A stretch of 5,724 bases of DNA from positions 1 through 5,724 of the forward strand of contig DASPKS010000216.1 of the NCBI GenBank assembly GCA_035628035.1, in the 5' to 3' direction. The number at the start of each line of letters is the position of its first letter. The first letter of the stretch is position 1. This document shows positions 1-5,254 of this stretch, piece by piece. The notes beneath the pieces are model-generated. The model worked only from the letters and a program-made list of their open reading frames with translations. It had not been told where the DNA came from and did not search any database. A program made the translations under genes and the position numbers. Origin of the DNA: DASPKS01 sp035628035. Its GTDB lineage: Bacteria; Bacteroidota; Rhodothermia; Rhodothermales; Rubricoccaceae.

Positions 1-1
1 A

Positions 2-133
2 GGGGAGGGGGTCGGACGAGAGCCCCTCGGTCTCCGCCTGGGCGCGCTGGTCCCCGCCCTCGCGGCGGCGCTCCTCGTCGCTTGGACGGGCCACCTGGGC
101 GGGCTGATGGTGTGGGGGGTCCCTGTGCGCTGA
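2..133 (+). CDS. C-terminal end of an unidentified membrane protein (5' end outside window)
   Basis: An open frame enters from the left edge and stops at TGA 131-133, giving 43 visible residues. After a short charged start they are almost all hydrophobic: a stretch like LGALVPALAAALLVAW is followed by TGHLGGLMVWG and a short VPVR tail. This looks like a last transmembrane helix plus a His-Gly-Gly loop. Similar GHLGG-type segments occur at the ends of DUF2231-like and cytochrome-associated membrane proteins, but the fragment is too short to assign a family. The stop lies 68 nt before the hrcA start on the same strand. The frame could be a chance opening in GC-rich DNA, but the hydrophobic pattern argues for a real tail. 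Confidence 0.5.
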   Translation, partial: GEGVGREPLGLRLGALVPALAAALLVAWTGHLGGLMVWGVPVR

Positions 134-201
134 CCGCCCCGAGGCTGATAAGAACCGCCCGGGGGCATACCGGGTACGACGGGCGCCCCGTAATCTCCGT
201 G

Positions 202-1272
202 ATGCCCGCTCGTAAGGCCCCTTCGAACGCTGACCTCTCGCCGCGCGAGCGCGATGTGCTCCGTCTCGTCGTGCAGCAGTTCGTCCACACGGCGGTGCCG
301 GTGGGGTCGAAGGCGCTCGCGGAGGCGGCCGGGCTCGACCTCTCCTCCGCCTCCATCCGCAACACCATGCACGCGCTGGAGGAGCGCGGCTTCCTCGCGC
401 ACCCCCACACCTCCGCCGGGCGCATCCCCACCGAGCAGGGGTACCGCCTCTACGTGGACGAGCTGATGGACGTGCCGGGACTACCGCCGGCCGAGGCGGC
501 CCTCCTTCGCGCCCAGGTGGGCGAGCACCCGGGCGACCTCGACGTCATCGCGCGGGAGACGAGCCGCCTCCTCGGCCGCCTCACGCAGCTCCTCGGGGTC
601 GTCCTCTCGCCGCGCCTCTCAACCGGCGTCCTCGAACGGCTCGACGTAGTCCCGCTCTCCTCGACGCGCGTGCTGATTATCCTCACGGTGCGGGGTGGGC
701 TGGCGCGCACGGTGCAGGCCGAGGTGGACGGCGAGCTCCCGCGCGAGCACCTCGACCCCGTCGTGCAGCGGCTCAACGAGCGGCTCGCCGGGCTCACGCT
801 GGAGGAGATCCGGCGCACCGGCGCCGCGCGCGTGCAGGACCTCGCGCCGGAGGACCGCACCGGCATCGTCCGCCTCCTCCTCCACGACGCGCCCGCGCTC
901 TTCCGCGAGGCGACGGAGCAGCGCGCCGCCGTCGGCGGGGCGCAGCACCTCGTGGCCCAGCCGGAGTTCCAGCAGCCCGAGGAGGTGCGGAGCGTCATCC
1001 AGCTCGTCGAGGACGAGAATGTCGTGGTCCACCTCCTCGAGCGCCCCACGCGGCTCGACGCGCCCGGCCGCGCGCTCGTGCGGATCGGCGGCGAGCTGGG
1101 ACCGGCCCTCGACGCCGGCCGCGCGTATTCCGTCGTGACCGCGCGGTACCGCTACGGCGGGGGGGAGGGGGCCGTCGGCGTCGTTGGCCCTACGCGGATG
1201 GACTACGGCCGCGCCGTCGCCCTCGTCGAGCACGTGGCGGCGCTGCTCACGCGAGGCGCTGAGGCCGCGTAG
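202..1272 (+). CDS. hrcA: Heat-inducible transcription repressor HrcA
   Basis: A 356-residue protein, close to the usual HrcA length of about 340-360. HrcA is a cytoplasmic dimeric repressor that binds the CIRCE operator of class I heat-shock operons and needs GroEL to stay active. The N-terminal winged helix is clear (about residues 11-90): LSPRERDVLRLVV, PVGSKALAE, SSASIRNTMHALEERG and the signature HTSAGRIPTEQGYRLYVDELM. The GAF-like C-terminal domain is also clear, with QPEFQQPEEVRSVIQLVEDE and the family hallmark GVVGPTRMDY at residues 326-335. I chose ATG 202 because family homology begins right after it. The frame runs open back to a TTG at 82, but that extension looks non-coding and overlaps the preceding gene. 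GTG 199 is also possible. No Shine-Dalgarno is visible. The gene heads an hrcA-grpE-dnaJ row; no CIRCE is seen before it, so autoregulation is not supported here. Confidence 0.96.
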   Translation: MPARKAPSNADLSPRERDVLRLVVQQFVHTAVPVGSKALAEAAGLDLSSASIRNTMHALEERGFLAHPHTSAGRIPTEQGYRLYVDELMDVPGLPPAEAALLRAQVGEHPGDLDVIARETSRLLGRLTQLLGVVLSPRLSTGVLERLDVVPLSSTRVLIILTVRGGLARTVQAEVDGELPREHLDPVVQRLNERLAGLTLEEIRRTGAARVQDLAPEDRTGIVRLLLHDAPALFREATEQRAAVGGAQHLVAQPEFQQPEEVRSVIQLVEDENVVVHLLERPTRLDAPGRALVRIGGELGPALDAGRAYSVVTARYRYGGGEGAVGVVGPTRMDYGRAVALVEHVAALLTRGAEAA

Positions 1273-1289
1273 CCCCTTCGGCGCCTTTT
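1254..1289 (+). terminator. Candidate intrinsic terminator or attenuator overlapping the hrcA stop codon
   Basis: AGGCGCTGAGG (1254-1264) can pair with CCTTCGGCGCCT (1276-1286, allowing two wobble pairs). This makes a stem of about 11 bp around an 11-nt loop that holds the hrcA TAG, and it is followed directly by TTTC. The T-tract is short, so termination could be partial. Its position between hrcA and grpE suggests it lowers read-through into the chaperone genes. The folding was done by eye. Confidence 0.45.
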
Positions 1290-1305
1290 CACCCCCCGCG
1301 GGCCC

Positions 1306-1328
1306 GTTCCGAACCGGCGCTCCGGAAC
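1306..1328. repeat. Inverted repeat GTTCCG-N11-CGGAAC upstream of grpE
   Basis: GTTCCG at 1306-1311 and CGGAAC at 1323-1328 are perfect 6-bp inverted arms. The left arm also belongs to a small odd palindrome, GTTC-C-GAAC (1306-1314). The repeat sits 59-81 bp before the grpE start, between the hrcA terminator-like hairpin and a candidate -10/-7 box at 1342. It could be an operator, but in DNA this GC-rich a chance match is quite possible. It does not resemble CIRCE. Confidence 0.3.
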
Positions 1329-1341
1329 CCCCCGCCCCCGC

Positions 1342-1350
1342 TACGATTCC
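1342..1350 (+). promoter_or_regulatory. Candidate grpE promoter -10/-7 box (TACGATTCC)
   Basis: TACGATT is one of the few AT-containing stretches in the hrcA-grpE spacer and partly fits the Bacteroidota -7 consensus TAnnTTTG. It lies 45 nt before the grpE ATG. Related boxes precede hrcA (TACGAC at 175), dnaJ (TACGTTCTG at 2029) and the flavin reductase gene (TAGGTTAG at 3281). No clear -33 element is seen. Weak evidence. Confidence 0.25.
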
Positions 1351-1386
1351 ACCGCCGACGGCGCGGTCCTTGCCGACGCAGACGCC

Positions 1387-1953
1387 ATGCCCGAACCCCC
1401 CGATCCGACGCGCGAACAGGTGACCGAGCAGATGGAAGGCAACCAGGAGGCCGCTGAGGTGGCCCTCGCCGCCGCCGACGAGCTGGCCGCGATCCAGGAA
1501 GAGAACGAGCGCCTCCGCACCGAAGTGGCAGGGCTCCAAGACCAGCTCCTCCGCCGCGCCGCCGACTTCCAGAACTACCGCCGCCGTACCGACCAGGAGC
1601 TCGGCGAGGCGCGCGAGCGGGGCCGCGGGGAGGTCGTGACGGAGCTCCTCGACGTCCTCGACGACCTCCAGCGCACGCTCGAAGCCGCGCGCGAAGCCGC
1701 CCACCCGGCCGATCCGCTCCTCCAGGGGGTCGAGCTGGTCGTGCGGAAGTTCGAGGAGGCGCTGGCCCGGTTCGGCGTGGTCCCCATCGAGGCGGTGGGG
1801 CAGCCCTTCGACCCGCACCTCCACGACGCGCTGATGCAGCAGCCCTCGCCGGGCCCCGAGGCGCCGTCGGGCACGGTGCTTGCCGAGGTGCAGCGCGGCT
1901 ACCGCCTCGGCGAGCGCGTGCTCCGCCACGCGCGGGTCATCGTCGCGCAGTGA
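1387..1953 (+). CDS. grpE: Nucleotide exchange factor GrpE (DnaK co-chaperone)
   Basis: A 188-residue protein, within the normal GrpE range. GrpE is a cytoplasmic homodimer that releases ADP from DnaK and so resets the Hsp70 cycle. Residues 1-25 are an acidic, disordered-looking tail. Residues about 26-85 form a long charged coiled coil that includes the conserved RRAADFQNYRRRT (57-68). Residues about 86-130 form the helical bundle. The C-terminal beta domain (130-188) carries the GrpE signature: VPIEAVGQPFDPHLHDALMQ, then GTVLAEVQRGYRLGERVLRHARVIV. ATG 1387 is the first start in frame after hrcA and gives a typical acidic N-terminus. No Shine-Dalgarno is visible. It lies 114 nt after hrcA and 107 nt before dnaJ, so the three are clustered but loosely spaced. 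Its partner DnaK is not in the window. Confidence 0.96.
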   Translation: MPEPPDPTREQVTEQMEGNQEAAEVALAAADELAAIQEENERLRTEVAGLQDQLLRRAADFQNYRRRTDQELGEARERGRGEVVTELLDVLDDLQRTLEAAREAAHPADPLLQGVELVVRKFEEALARFGVVPIEAVGQPFDPHLHDALMQQPSPGPEAPSGTVLAEVQRGYRLGERVLRHARVIVAQ

Positions 1954-1966
1954 CAGGCTGACAGGC
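1951..1966 (+). repeat. Perfect 8-bp tandem duplication at the grpE stop codon
   Basis: TGACAGGC occurs twice back to back (1951-1958 and 1959-1966). The first copy begins with the grpE stop codon. Because the unit is 8 bp, the second TGA is out of frame. It looks like a small replication-slippage duplication with no evident function. Confidence 0.6.
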
Positions 1967-2028
1967 GCGGCGGGCCCGCAACGGCGTGCGCTTCGCTCCG
2001 TAGGCGTCCCGGCCGCTCCCGTTTGCCG

Positions 2029-2037
2029 TACGTTCTG
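2029..2037 (+). promoter_or_regulatory. Candidate dnaJ promoter -10/-7 box (TACGTTCTG)
   Basis: TACGTTCTG lies 32 nt before the dnaJ ATG, in the 107-nt grpE-dnaJ spacer. It matches the Bacteroidota -7 pattern TAnnTTTG at most positions. I see no convincing -33 TTTG at the right distance; the TTTG at 2022 is too close. It would allow dnaJ to be transcribed apart from grpE. Weak evidence. Confidence 0.25.
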
Positions 2038-2060
2038 CCGCTCCCGGCGGCCCCTCCGCC

Positions 2061-3236
2061 ATGCCCACCGACACCGCAATGCGGGATTACTACGAGGTCC
2101 TCGGCGTCTCCCGCACGGCGGCGCCCGACGAGATCAAGAAGGCCTACCGCCGGAAGGCGATGGAGAACCACCCGGACCGGAATCCGGGCGACAAGGAGGC
2201 CGAGGCCCGCTTCAAGGAGGCCGCCGAGGCCTACGAGGTCCTCTCCAACCCCGACAAGCGCGCGCGCTACGACCGCTTCGGGCGGGCCGGCCTCGGCAAC
2301 GCCGGCGCGGCCGGCGGCCCCGGCTTCACTGACATCTCCGACATCTTCTCCGCCTTCGCCGACATCTTCGGCGGCGACACCCAGTTCGAGGACGTGTTCG
2401 GCAGGGCGCGCACGCGTGGGCGCCAGCGCGGCCGGCCGGGCAGTGACCTCCGCGTACGCCTCTCGCTCTCGCTCGAGGAGATCGCCGAGGGCGTCGAGCG
2501 CCAGCTCAAGGTGCGGAAGTTCGTGGCCTGCGAGCCATGCCAGGGCACCGGCGCTGAGGGCGGCGAGAGCGGGCTCGCGGTGTGCCCCACCTGCCACGGC
2601 TCGGGCGAGTTCCGTCAGGTCGCCAACTCGTTCTTCGGGCAGTTCGTGAACGTGCAGCCGTGCCCGCAGTGCCGGGGCGAGGGCCGCGTCATCACCGAGC
2701 GGTGCGCGCACTGCGAGGGCGAGGGCCGCGTGAAGGGGGAGGAGACGGTGACCGTCGAGGTGCCGGCCGGCGTGAGCCAGGGGCACTACCTCCAGATCCG
2801 CGGCGGCGGCAACGCCGGCGTGCGAGGCGGGGCTCCCGGCCACCTCCGCGTCGAGATCGAGGAGAAGCCGCACGAGCACTTCACCCGTGAGGGGCTCGAC
2901 ATCTACTACGACCTCTACCTCTCCTTCCCCGATGCCGCGCTCGGGACGGAGGTGGAGGTGCCCACGCTCAAGGGGCGCGCCCGACTCCAGATCGATGCCG
3001 GCATCCAGAGCGGGCGCGTGCTTCGGATGCGCGGACGTGGGGTGCCCGAGCTGGGCGGCGGCAGCCGGAAAGGCGACCAGATGGTCCGCGTGAACGTGTG
3101 GACGCCGCAGAAGCTCACGCCGGAGCAGCGTGCCCTCCTCGAGGGGCTCCGCACCGACGAGGCGTTCCAGCCGCGACCCGACGAGCGGCGCGGGAAGTCG
3201 TTCTTCAGCCGGGTCCGCGACGCGTTTTCCGGGTAG
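2061..3236 (+). CDS. dnaJ: Chaperone protein DnaJ (type I Hsp40)
   Basis: A 391-residue protein with every part of a type I Hsp40. DnaJ delivers unfolded clients to DnaK and stimulates its ATPase in the cytoplasm. The J-domain (about 8-75) starts RDYYEVLGV and has the essential HPD at 37-39. A Gly/Phe-rich linker (about 76-114) includes the repeated DISDIF/ADIFGG pattern. The zinc-binding region has four intact CxxCxGxG repeats starting at Cys157 (CEPCQGTG), Cys175 (CPTCHGSG), Cys201 (CPQCRGEG) and Cys215 (CAHCEGEG). Two client-binding beta domains follow, including the LSFPDAALGTEVEVPTL segment, and then a basic tail. ATG 2061 is used, but ATG 2079, six codons on, directly precedes the J-domain and is equally possible; neither has a Shine-Dalgarno. 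No terminator is visible after the stop. Confidence 0.97.
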   Translation: MPTDTAMRDYYEVLGVSRTAAPDEIKKAYRRKAMENHPDRNPGDKEAEARFKEAAEAYEVLSNPDKRARYDRFGRAGLGNAGAAGGPGFTDISDIFSAFADIFGGDTQFEDVFGRARTRGRQRGRPGSDLRVRLSLSLEEIAEGVERQLKVRKFVACEPCQGTGAEGGESGLAVCPTCHGSGEFRQVANSFFGQFVNVQPCPQCRGEGRVITERCAHCEGEGRVKGEETVTVEVPAGVSQGHYLQIRGGGNAGVRGGAPGHLRVEIEEKPHEHFTREGLDIYYDLYLSFPDAALGTEVEVPTLKGRARLQIDAGIQSGRVLRMRGRGVPELGGGSRKGDQMVRVNVWTPQKLTPEQRALLEGLRTDEAFQPRPDERRGKSFFSRVRDAFSG

Positions 3237-3256
3237 CGCTCCCGGCCCACGGCCCC

Positions 3257-3288
3257 TTCGGAACTCCGTCCAGCGGGGCGTAGGTTAG
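3257..3288 (+). promoter_or_regulatory. Candidate promoter of the flavin reductase gene
   Basis: TTCGGAAC (3257-3264) and TAGGTTAG (3281-3288) are separated by 16 nt. TAGGTTAG fits the Bacteroidota -7 TAnnTTTG at most positions, and TTCG lies 20 nt before it, close to the -33/-7 spacing known for Bacteroides. Read another way, GGAAC-N16-TAGGTT resembles an ECF-sigma -35 element. The box is 31 nt before the GTG start. It is the best-spaced of the promoter candidates here but remains unproven. Confidence 0.35.
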
Positions 3289-3311
3289 CACGGCCGCTCG
3301 CGCCCGCCGCC

Positions 3312-3860
3312 GTGTCCGACCGAAGCGCCCCTGCTCCCCTCGATGCCGTCGTCGCGCTGGACGGGGTCATCCCCGCCGACGGCGCGGCGCTCCGCGCGCT
3401 CATGCGGCGGATGGCTTCGCCGGTCGTCGTCGTGACAGCGGAGACGGTGGAAGGCCCGCGCGGCGCCACCATCGGGTCGTTCACGAGCGTCTCGCTCGAC
3501 CCCCCGCTCATCTCGTTCAACGTCACACGGGACTCCCGCCTCCACCGCACGCTCCTCGACGCCAACGGGTACGCCGTCCACCTCCTCGCCGCCGACCAGG
3601 CCGCCCTCGCCGCCCACTTCGCCCTCCCGAACCTCGCCGGCGAGGCGCAGTTCGCGCCGTACCCCCACCACCGTGTGGACGGGTTGCCGCCGCTCCTGAG
3701 CGGCACCCTCGGCATCCTCCTCTGCACGCCCTACGCCCGCCTCAGCGCGGGTGACCACTCCGTGTTCGTCGGGGAGGTCGAGCGCGTGCTGCCCGGCCGC
3801 GAAGATGCGCCGCTGCTTTACCTCGCGCAGGCCTACCGAGGGGTAGGGGAGGTGGTCTGA
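3312..3860 (+). CDS. Flavin reductase-like, FMN-binding split-barrel protein
   Basis: A 182-residue protein, the usual size for the Flavin_Reduct domain family. Members bind FMN or FAD in a split beta-barrel and typically pass electrons from NAD(P)H to free flavin, often for a partner monooxygenase; some have other roles. Family features in order: RALMRRMASPVVVVTAE (about 28-44), the flavin-binding GATIGSFTSVSLDPPLISFNV (51-71), a SRLHRTLLDANGYAVHLL helix-strand (75-92), and GDHSVFVGEVERV (147-159) with PLLY (167-170) near the end. The GTG start is used because no ATG occurs until codon 31, which lies at the edge of the conserved core. No Shine-Dalgarno is seen. It lies 75 nt after dnaJ on the same strand, with its own candidate promoter, and converges on the next gene. 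No partner oxygenase is in view, so substrate and pathway are unknown. Confidence 0.85.
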   Translation: MSDRSAPAPLDAVVALDGVIPADGAALRALMRRMASPVVVVTAETVEGPRGATIGSFTSVSLDPPLISFNVTRDSRLHRTLLDANGYAVHLLAADQAALAAHFALPNLAGEAQFAPYPHHRVDGLPPLLSGTLGILLCTPYARLSAGDHSVFVGEVERVLPGREDAPLLYLAQAYRGVGEVV

Positions 3861-3884
3861 GAGTCAGGCTCCGCTACCCTCGGG
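3836..3884. terminator. Possible bidirectional hairpin at a convergent gene junction
   Basis: CCGAGGGGTAG (3836-3846) can pair with CTACCCTCGG (3874-3883), giving 10 bp with one bulged G and a 27-nt loop. The loop holds the forward gene's stop, and the right arm begins with the reverse gene's stop. The loop also contains a small CTGA-GAG-TCAG hairpin (3857-3867). There is no T-tract on either strand, so this is at best a weak or factor-assisted terminator, or a transcript-end stabiliser. Confidence 0.25.
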
Positions 3885-4647
3885 CCTCGATTTCTCGGCC
3901 TGCGTAGGCGCCGAGCCCGAAGAGGGCGAAGTCGTACCGCGCGGGGTCGTCGGCGTCGAAGGCGCGGCAGGCGGCGGTGAGCTCGAGCACGGCGGGCCAG
4001 TCGTCCCGGGGACGGGTGAGGAGGCCGAGGCGGCGGGCCTGCCGGCCCGTATGCACGTCGAGGGGGAGGACGAGGAGCCGCTTGGGAATGTCCGCCCAGA
4101 GACCGAGGTCCACCGGGCCCGGGCGAACCATCCACCGCGCGTACATCGCGAGCCGCTTGCACGCGCTGCCCGTCGAAGGACGCGCGAGGTGCTTCGCCAA
4201 GCGCGGCGCGTCCGGGGCTTCCGTGAGGAGCGTTTCGGAGAATCCTTGGATGGCCGGGCCGATGTGCTCGGCGTCGGCGGGAAGGGCAGAGGCAAACAGG
4301 GCCCCGAGGGAGCCGTGCCGCCGCAGCACGGCCGACAGCGCCCGCGTGAGCGCGATGGCGTCGGCCGGCTGAAACGTGCGGTGGCGGAAGCCCTCCAGCC
4401 GCGCGCCGTCGCGCGCCCCGTCGAAATCGACGACGAAGCGGAAGGGGCGGTGGCCCATCCGTTCCGCGAGGTCGGCCAGCTTCGCAAGGACGACGGAGCG
4501 GCGGCCCCAAGCAAGGAGCGCCGCGAACAGCCCGATCACCTCCTGGTCGCGCGGGTCGTCGAAGGCATGTGGGACTGAGACCGGGTCGTCGGAGAGGAAG
4601 GCGGGCTGCTCGTACCGCGCGACGAGCGCATCGAGCGTCGCCTTCAT
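3874..4647 (-). CDS. TIGR02757 (DUF2400) family protein
   Basis: A 257-residue protein of a conserved family with no settled function. Recognisable blocks are an N-terminal MKATLDALVARYEQPAFLSDDPVSVPHAF, DPRDQEVIGLFAALLAWGRR (31-50), the central STGSACKRLAMYARWMVR (158-175), DLGLWADIPKRLLVLPLDVHTGRQARRLGLL (180-210), and the C-terminal DPARYDFALFGLG (234-246). These match the family over its full length with no break. ATG 4647 is chosen because it gives the usual family start; a GTG at 4668 would add seven residues rich in proline. No Shine-Dalgarno is seen. The PLDVHTGR segment and the earlier SACKR resemble the Asp and Lys motifs of HhH-GPD DNA glycosylases. A role in DNA repair is therefore a reasonable guess, but no more than that. 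It is convergent with the flavin reductase gene, 13 bp apart. Confidence 0.88.
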   Translation of the reverse strand: MKATLDALVARYEQPAFLSDDPVSVPHAFDDPRDQEVIGLFAALLAWGRRSVVLAKLADLAERMGHRPFRFVVDFDGARDGARLEGFRHRTFQPADAIALTRALSAVLRRHGSLGALFASALPADAEHIGPAIQGFSETLLTEAPDAPRLAKHLARPSTGSACKRLAMYARWMVRPGPVDLGLWADIPKRLLVLPLDVHTGRQARRLGLLTRPRDDWPAVLELTAACRAFDADDPARYDFALFGLGAYAGREIEARG

Positions 4648-4676
4648 CGCGGGGGACGGTGGGGGCACGGGTCTTT

Positions 4677-4719
4677 AAAACGAACGCACCCCCCGACCGT
4701 TCGACACGGCGGGGGGTGC
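4677..4719 (-). terminator. Strong intrinsic terminator of the DUF4342 gene
   Basis: GCACCCCCCG (4686-4695) and CGGGGGGTGC (4710-4719) are perfect 10-bp inverted arms. The stem can extend inward by CCG/CGG past one bulged A, leaving a 7-nt loop. Read on the reverse strand, the hairpin follows the DUF4342 stop by 18 nt. A GTTCG spacer and then TTTT (4680-4677) come after it, as expected of a Rho-independent terminator. It separates the DUF4342 gene from the downstream TIGR02757 gene, which must then use its own promoter, possibly within or just after this T-rich stretch. Confidence 0.75.
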
Positions 4720-4737
4720 ACAGGCGGGAGAGGAGGC

Positions 4738-5187
4738 TCAGATGCCGCGCGAGCCCTTGCCACGCCCGCCTTCTTCGCTATCCGATTCGGCGCCGCCGCC
4801 CGAGTTGCCGCCCGAGTTCTCGGAGGCGCCGCTCTTCGACGCGCCCCCTCCTTCGCTCTCCTCTTCCCGCTCGACGACGAGCGTCACGTCGGTCACGAGC
4901 GCGGCGAGCGCGCCGATGGCGGCGAGCATCGGGGAGAGCAGGACGGCCGCCGCCCCGGCACCAACCCCGACCGTGAGGGGGATCTCGAGCAGGACCCGCT
5001 CATCCTTCTTGATCACGATGCGGCGGACGTTCCCCTCCTCGATCAGCTCCCGGACCTTGTCGACGATCTGGTTGCTGGCGAGGCGGACCTCGTGGAGGGT
5101 GTCGGCCGCCTTCGCGCGGGCGTCGCGCGCGGCGTCGGCAAAGCGGGAGCCGTCATTCTTGTTCGAAGAGGTGTTCGAGGAGGACAT
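4738..5187 (-). CDS. DUF4342 domain protein with disordered tails
   Basis: A 149-residue protein. The central part (about 38-107) matches the DUF4342 family: SNQIVDKVRELIEEGNVRRIVIKKDERVLLEIPLTVGV, then a Gly/Ala-rich hydrophobic stretch to about residue 98, then VTLVVERE. The function of the family is unknown. The amphipathic helix plus hydrophobic segment suggests membrane contact or a buried core. The N-terminus (1-30) is Ser/Asn- and Arg/Ala-rich. The C-terminus (108-149) is a low-complexity Ser/Gly/Glu tail (for example SGGNSGGGAESDSEEGG), probably disordered. ATG 5187 is chosen because homology begins shortly after it. The frame stays open back to 5340, but that stretch reads as Pro/Arg/Gly-rich noise. 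There is no Shine-Dalgarno: the reverse-strand sequence just before the start is a C-run. It is followed by its own strong terminator, so it is probably transcribed alone. Confidence 0.8.
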   Translation of the reverse strand: MSSSNTSSNKNDGSRFADAARDARAKAADTLHEVRLASNQIVDKVRELIEEGNVRRIVIKKDERVLLEIPLTVGVGAGAAAVLLSPMLAAIGALAALVTDVTLVVEREEESEGGGASKSGASENSGGNSGGGAESDSEEGGRGKGSRGI

Positions 5188-5191
5188 GGCA

Positions 5192-5213
5192 GGGGGGGAT
5201 GGGAGAGGGGGGG
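5192..5213 (+). other. G-tract cluster able to form a G-quadruplex
   Basis: The plus strand carries G7 (5192-5198), G3 (5201-5203) and G7 (5207-5213), separated by AT and AGA. Splitting each G7 gives five runs of three or more G with loops of 1-3 nt, a classic quadruplex-capable pattern. It ends 4 bp before the DUF4342 start codon. It is on the template strand, so the mRNA carries C-runs where a ribosome binding site would lie. Confidence 0.55.
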
Positions 5214-5218
5214 AGGCA

Positions 5219-5254
5219 CGGCGCAGGGCGCCGATGGTTCCGCGCCAGGGGCGC
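5219..5254. repeat. Two tandem short hairpins with the same AGG loop
   Basis: CGGCGC-AGG-GCGCCG (5219-5233) and GCGCC-AGG-GGCGC (5242-5254) are two perfect inverted repeats with the same 3-nt centre. Their centres are 22 bp apart, about two helical turns. They lie 32-67 bp upstream of the DUF4342 start, in its likely leader or promoter. A paired operator is possible, but GC-rich palindromes arise easily by chance in this DNA. Confidence 0.4.

Noticed and set aside
82..201. TTG-initiated extension adding 40 residues to HrcA
   Set aside because: The added residues are Gly/Pro/Arg-rich with no HrcA homology and would overlap the end of the upstream gene; family similarity begins just after ATG 202.
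1299..1978. CGGGCCCG palindrome in both chaperone spacers (1299-1306 and 1971-1978), each about 90 nt before a start codon
   Set aside because: The same 8-mer also occurs inside the TIGR02757 gene near 4115, and such palindromes are expected by chance in DNA this GC-rich.
619..2079. Long reverse-strand open frame of 486 codons opposite hrcA and grpE
   Set aside because: It lies antisense to two clear conserved genes. Its composition (Arg/Ala/Gly/Leu/Glu/His runs) is that of a GC-rich shadow frame, with no recognisable domain.
1899..2879. Reverse-strand open frame of 326 codons opposite dnaJ
   Set aside because: It is antisense to an unmistakable dnaJ and has low-complexity Ala/Leu/Gly/Val composition typical of the complement of GC-rich genes.
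3229..3245. CCGGG-TAGCGCT-CCCGG hairpin at the dnaJ stop codon as a terminator
   Set aside because: It has only 5 bp of stem and no T-tract after it; the T-run lies before the stem, so termination is not supported.
3284..3307. TTAGCAC resembling the left half of a CIRCE operator upstream of the flavin reductase gene
   Set aside because: Only 7 of 9 bases of one arm match, and there is no GAGTGCTAA arm 9 nt downstream; a flavin reductase would also be an unusual target.
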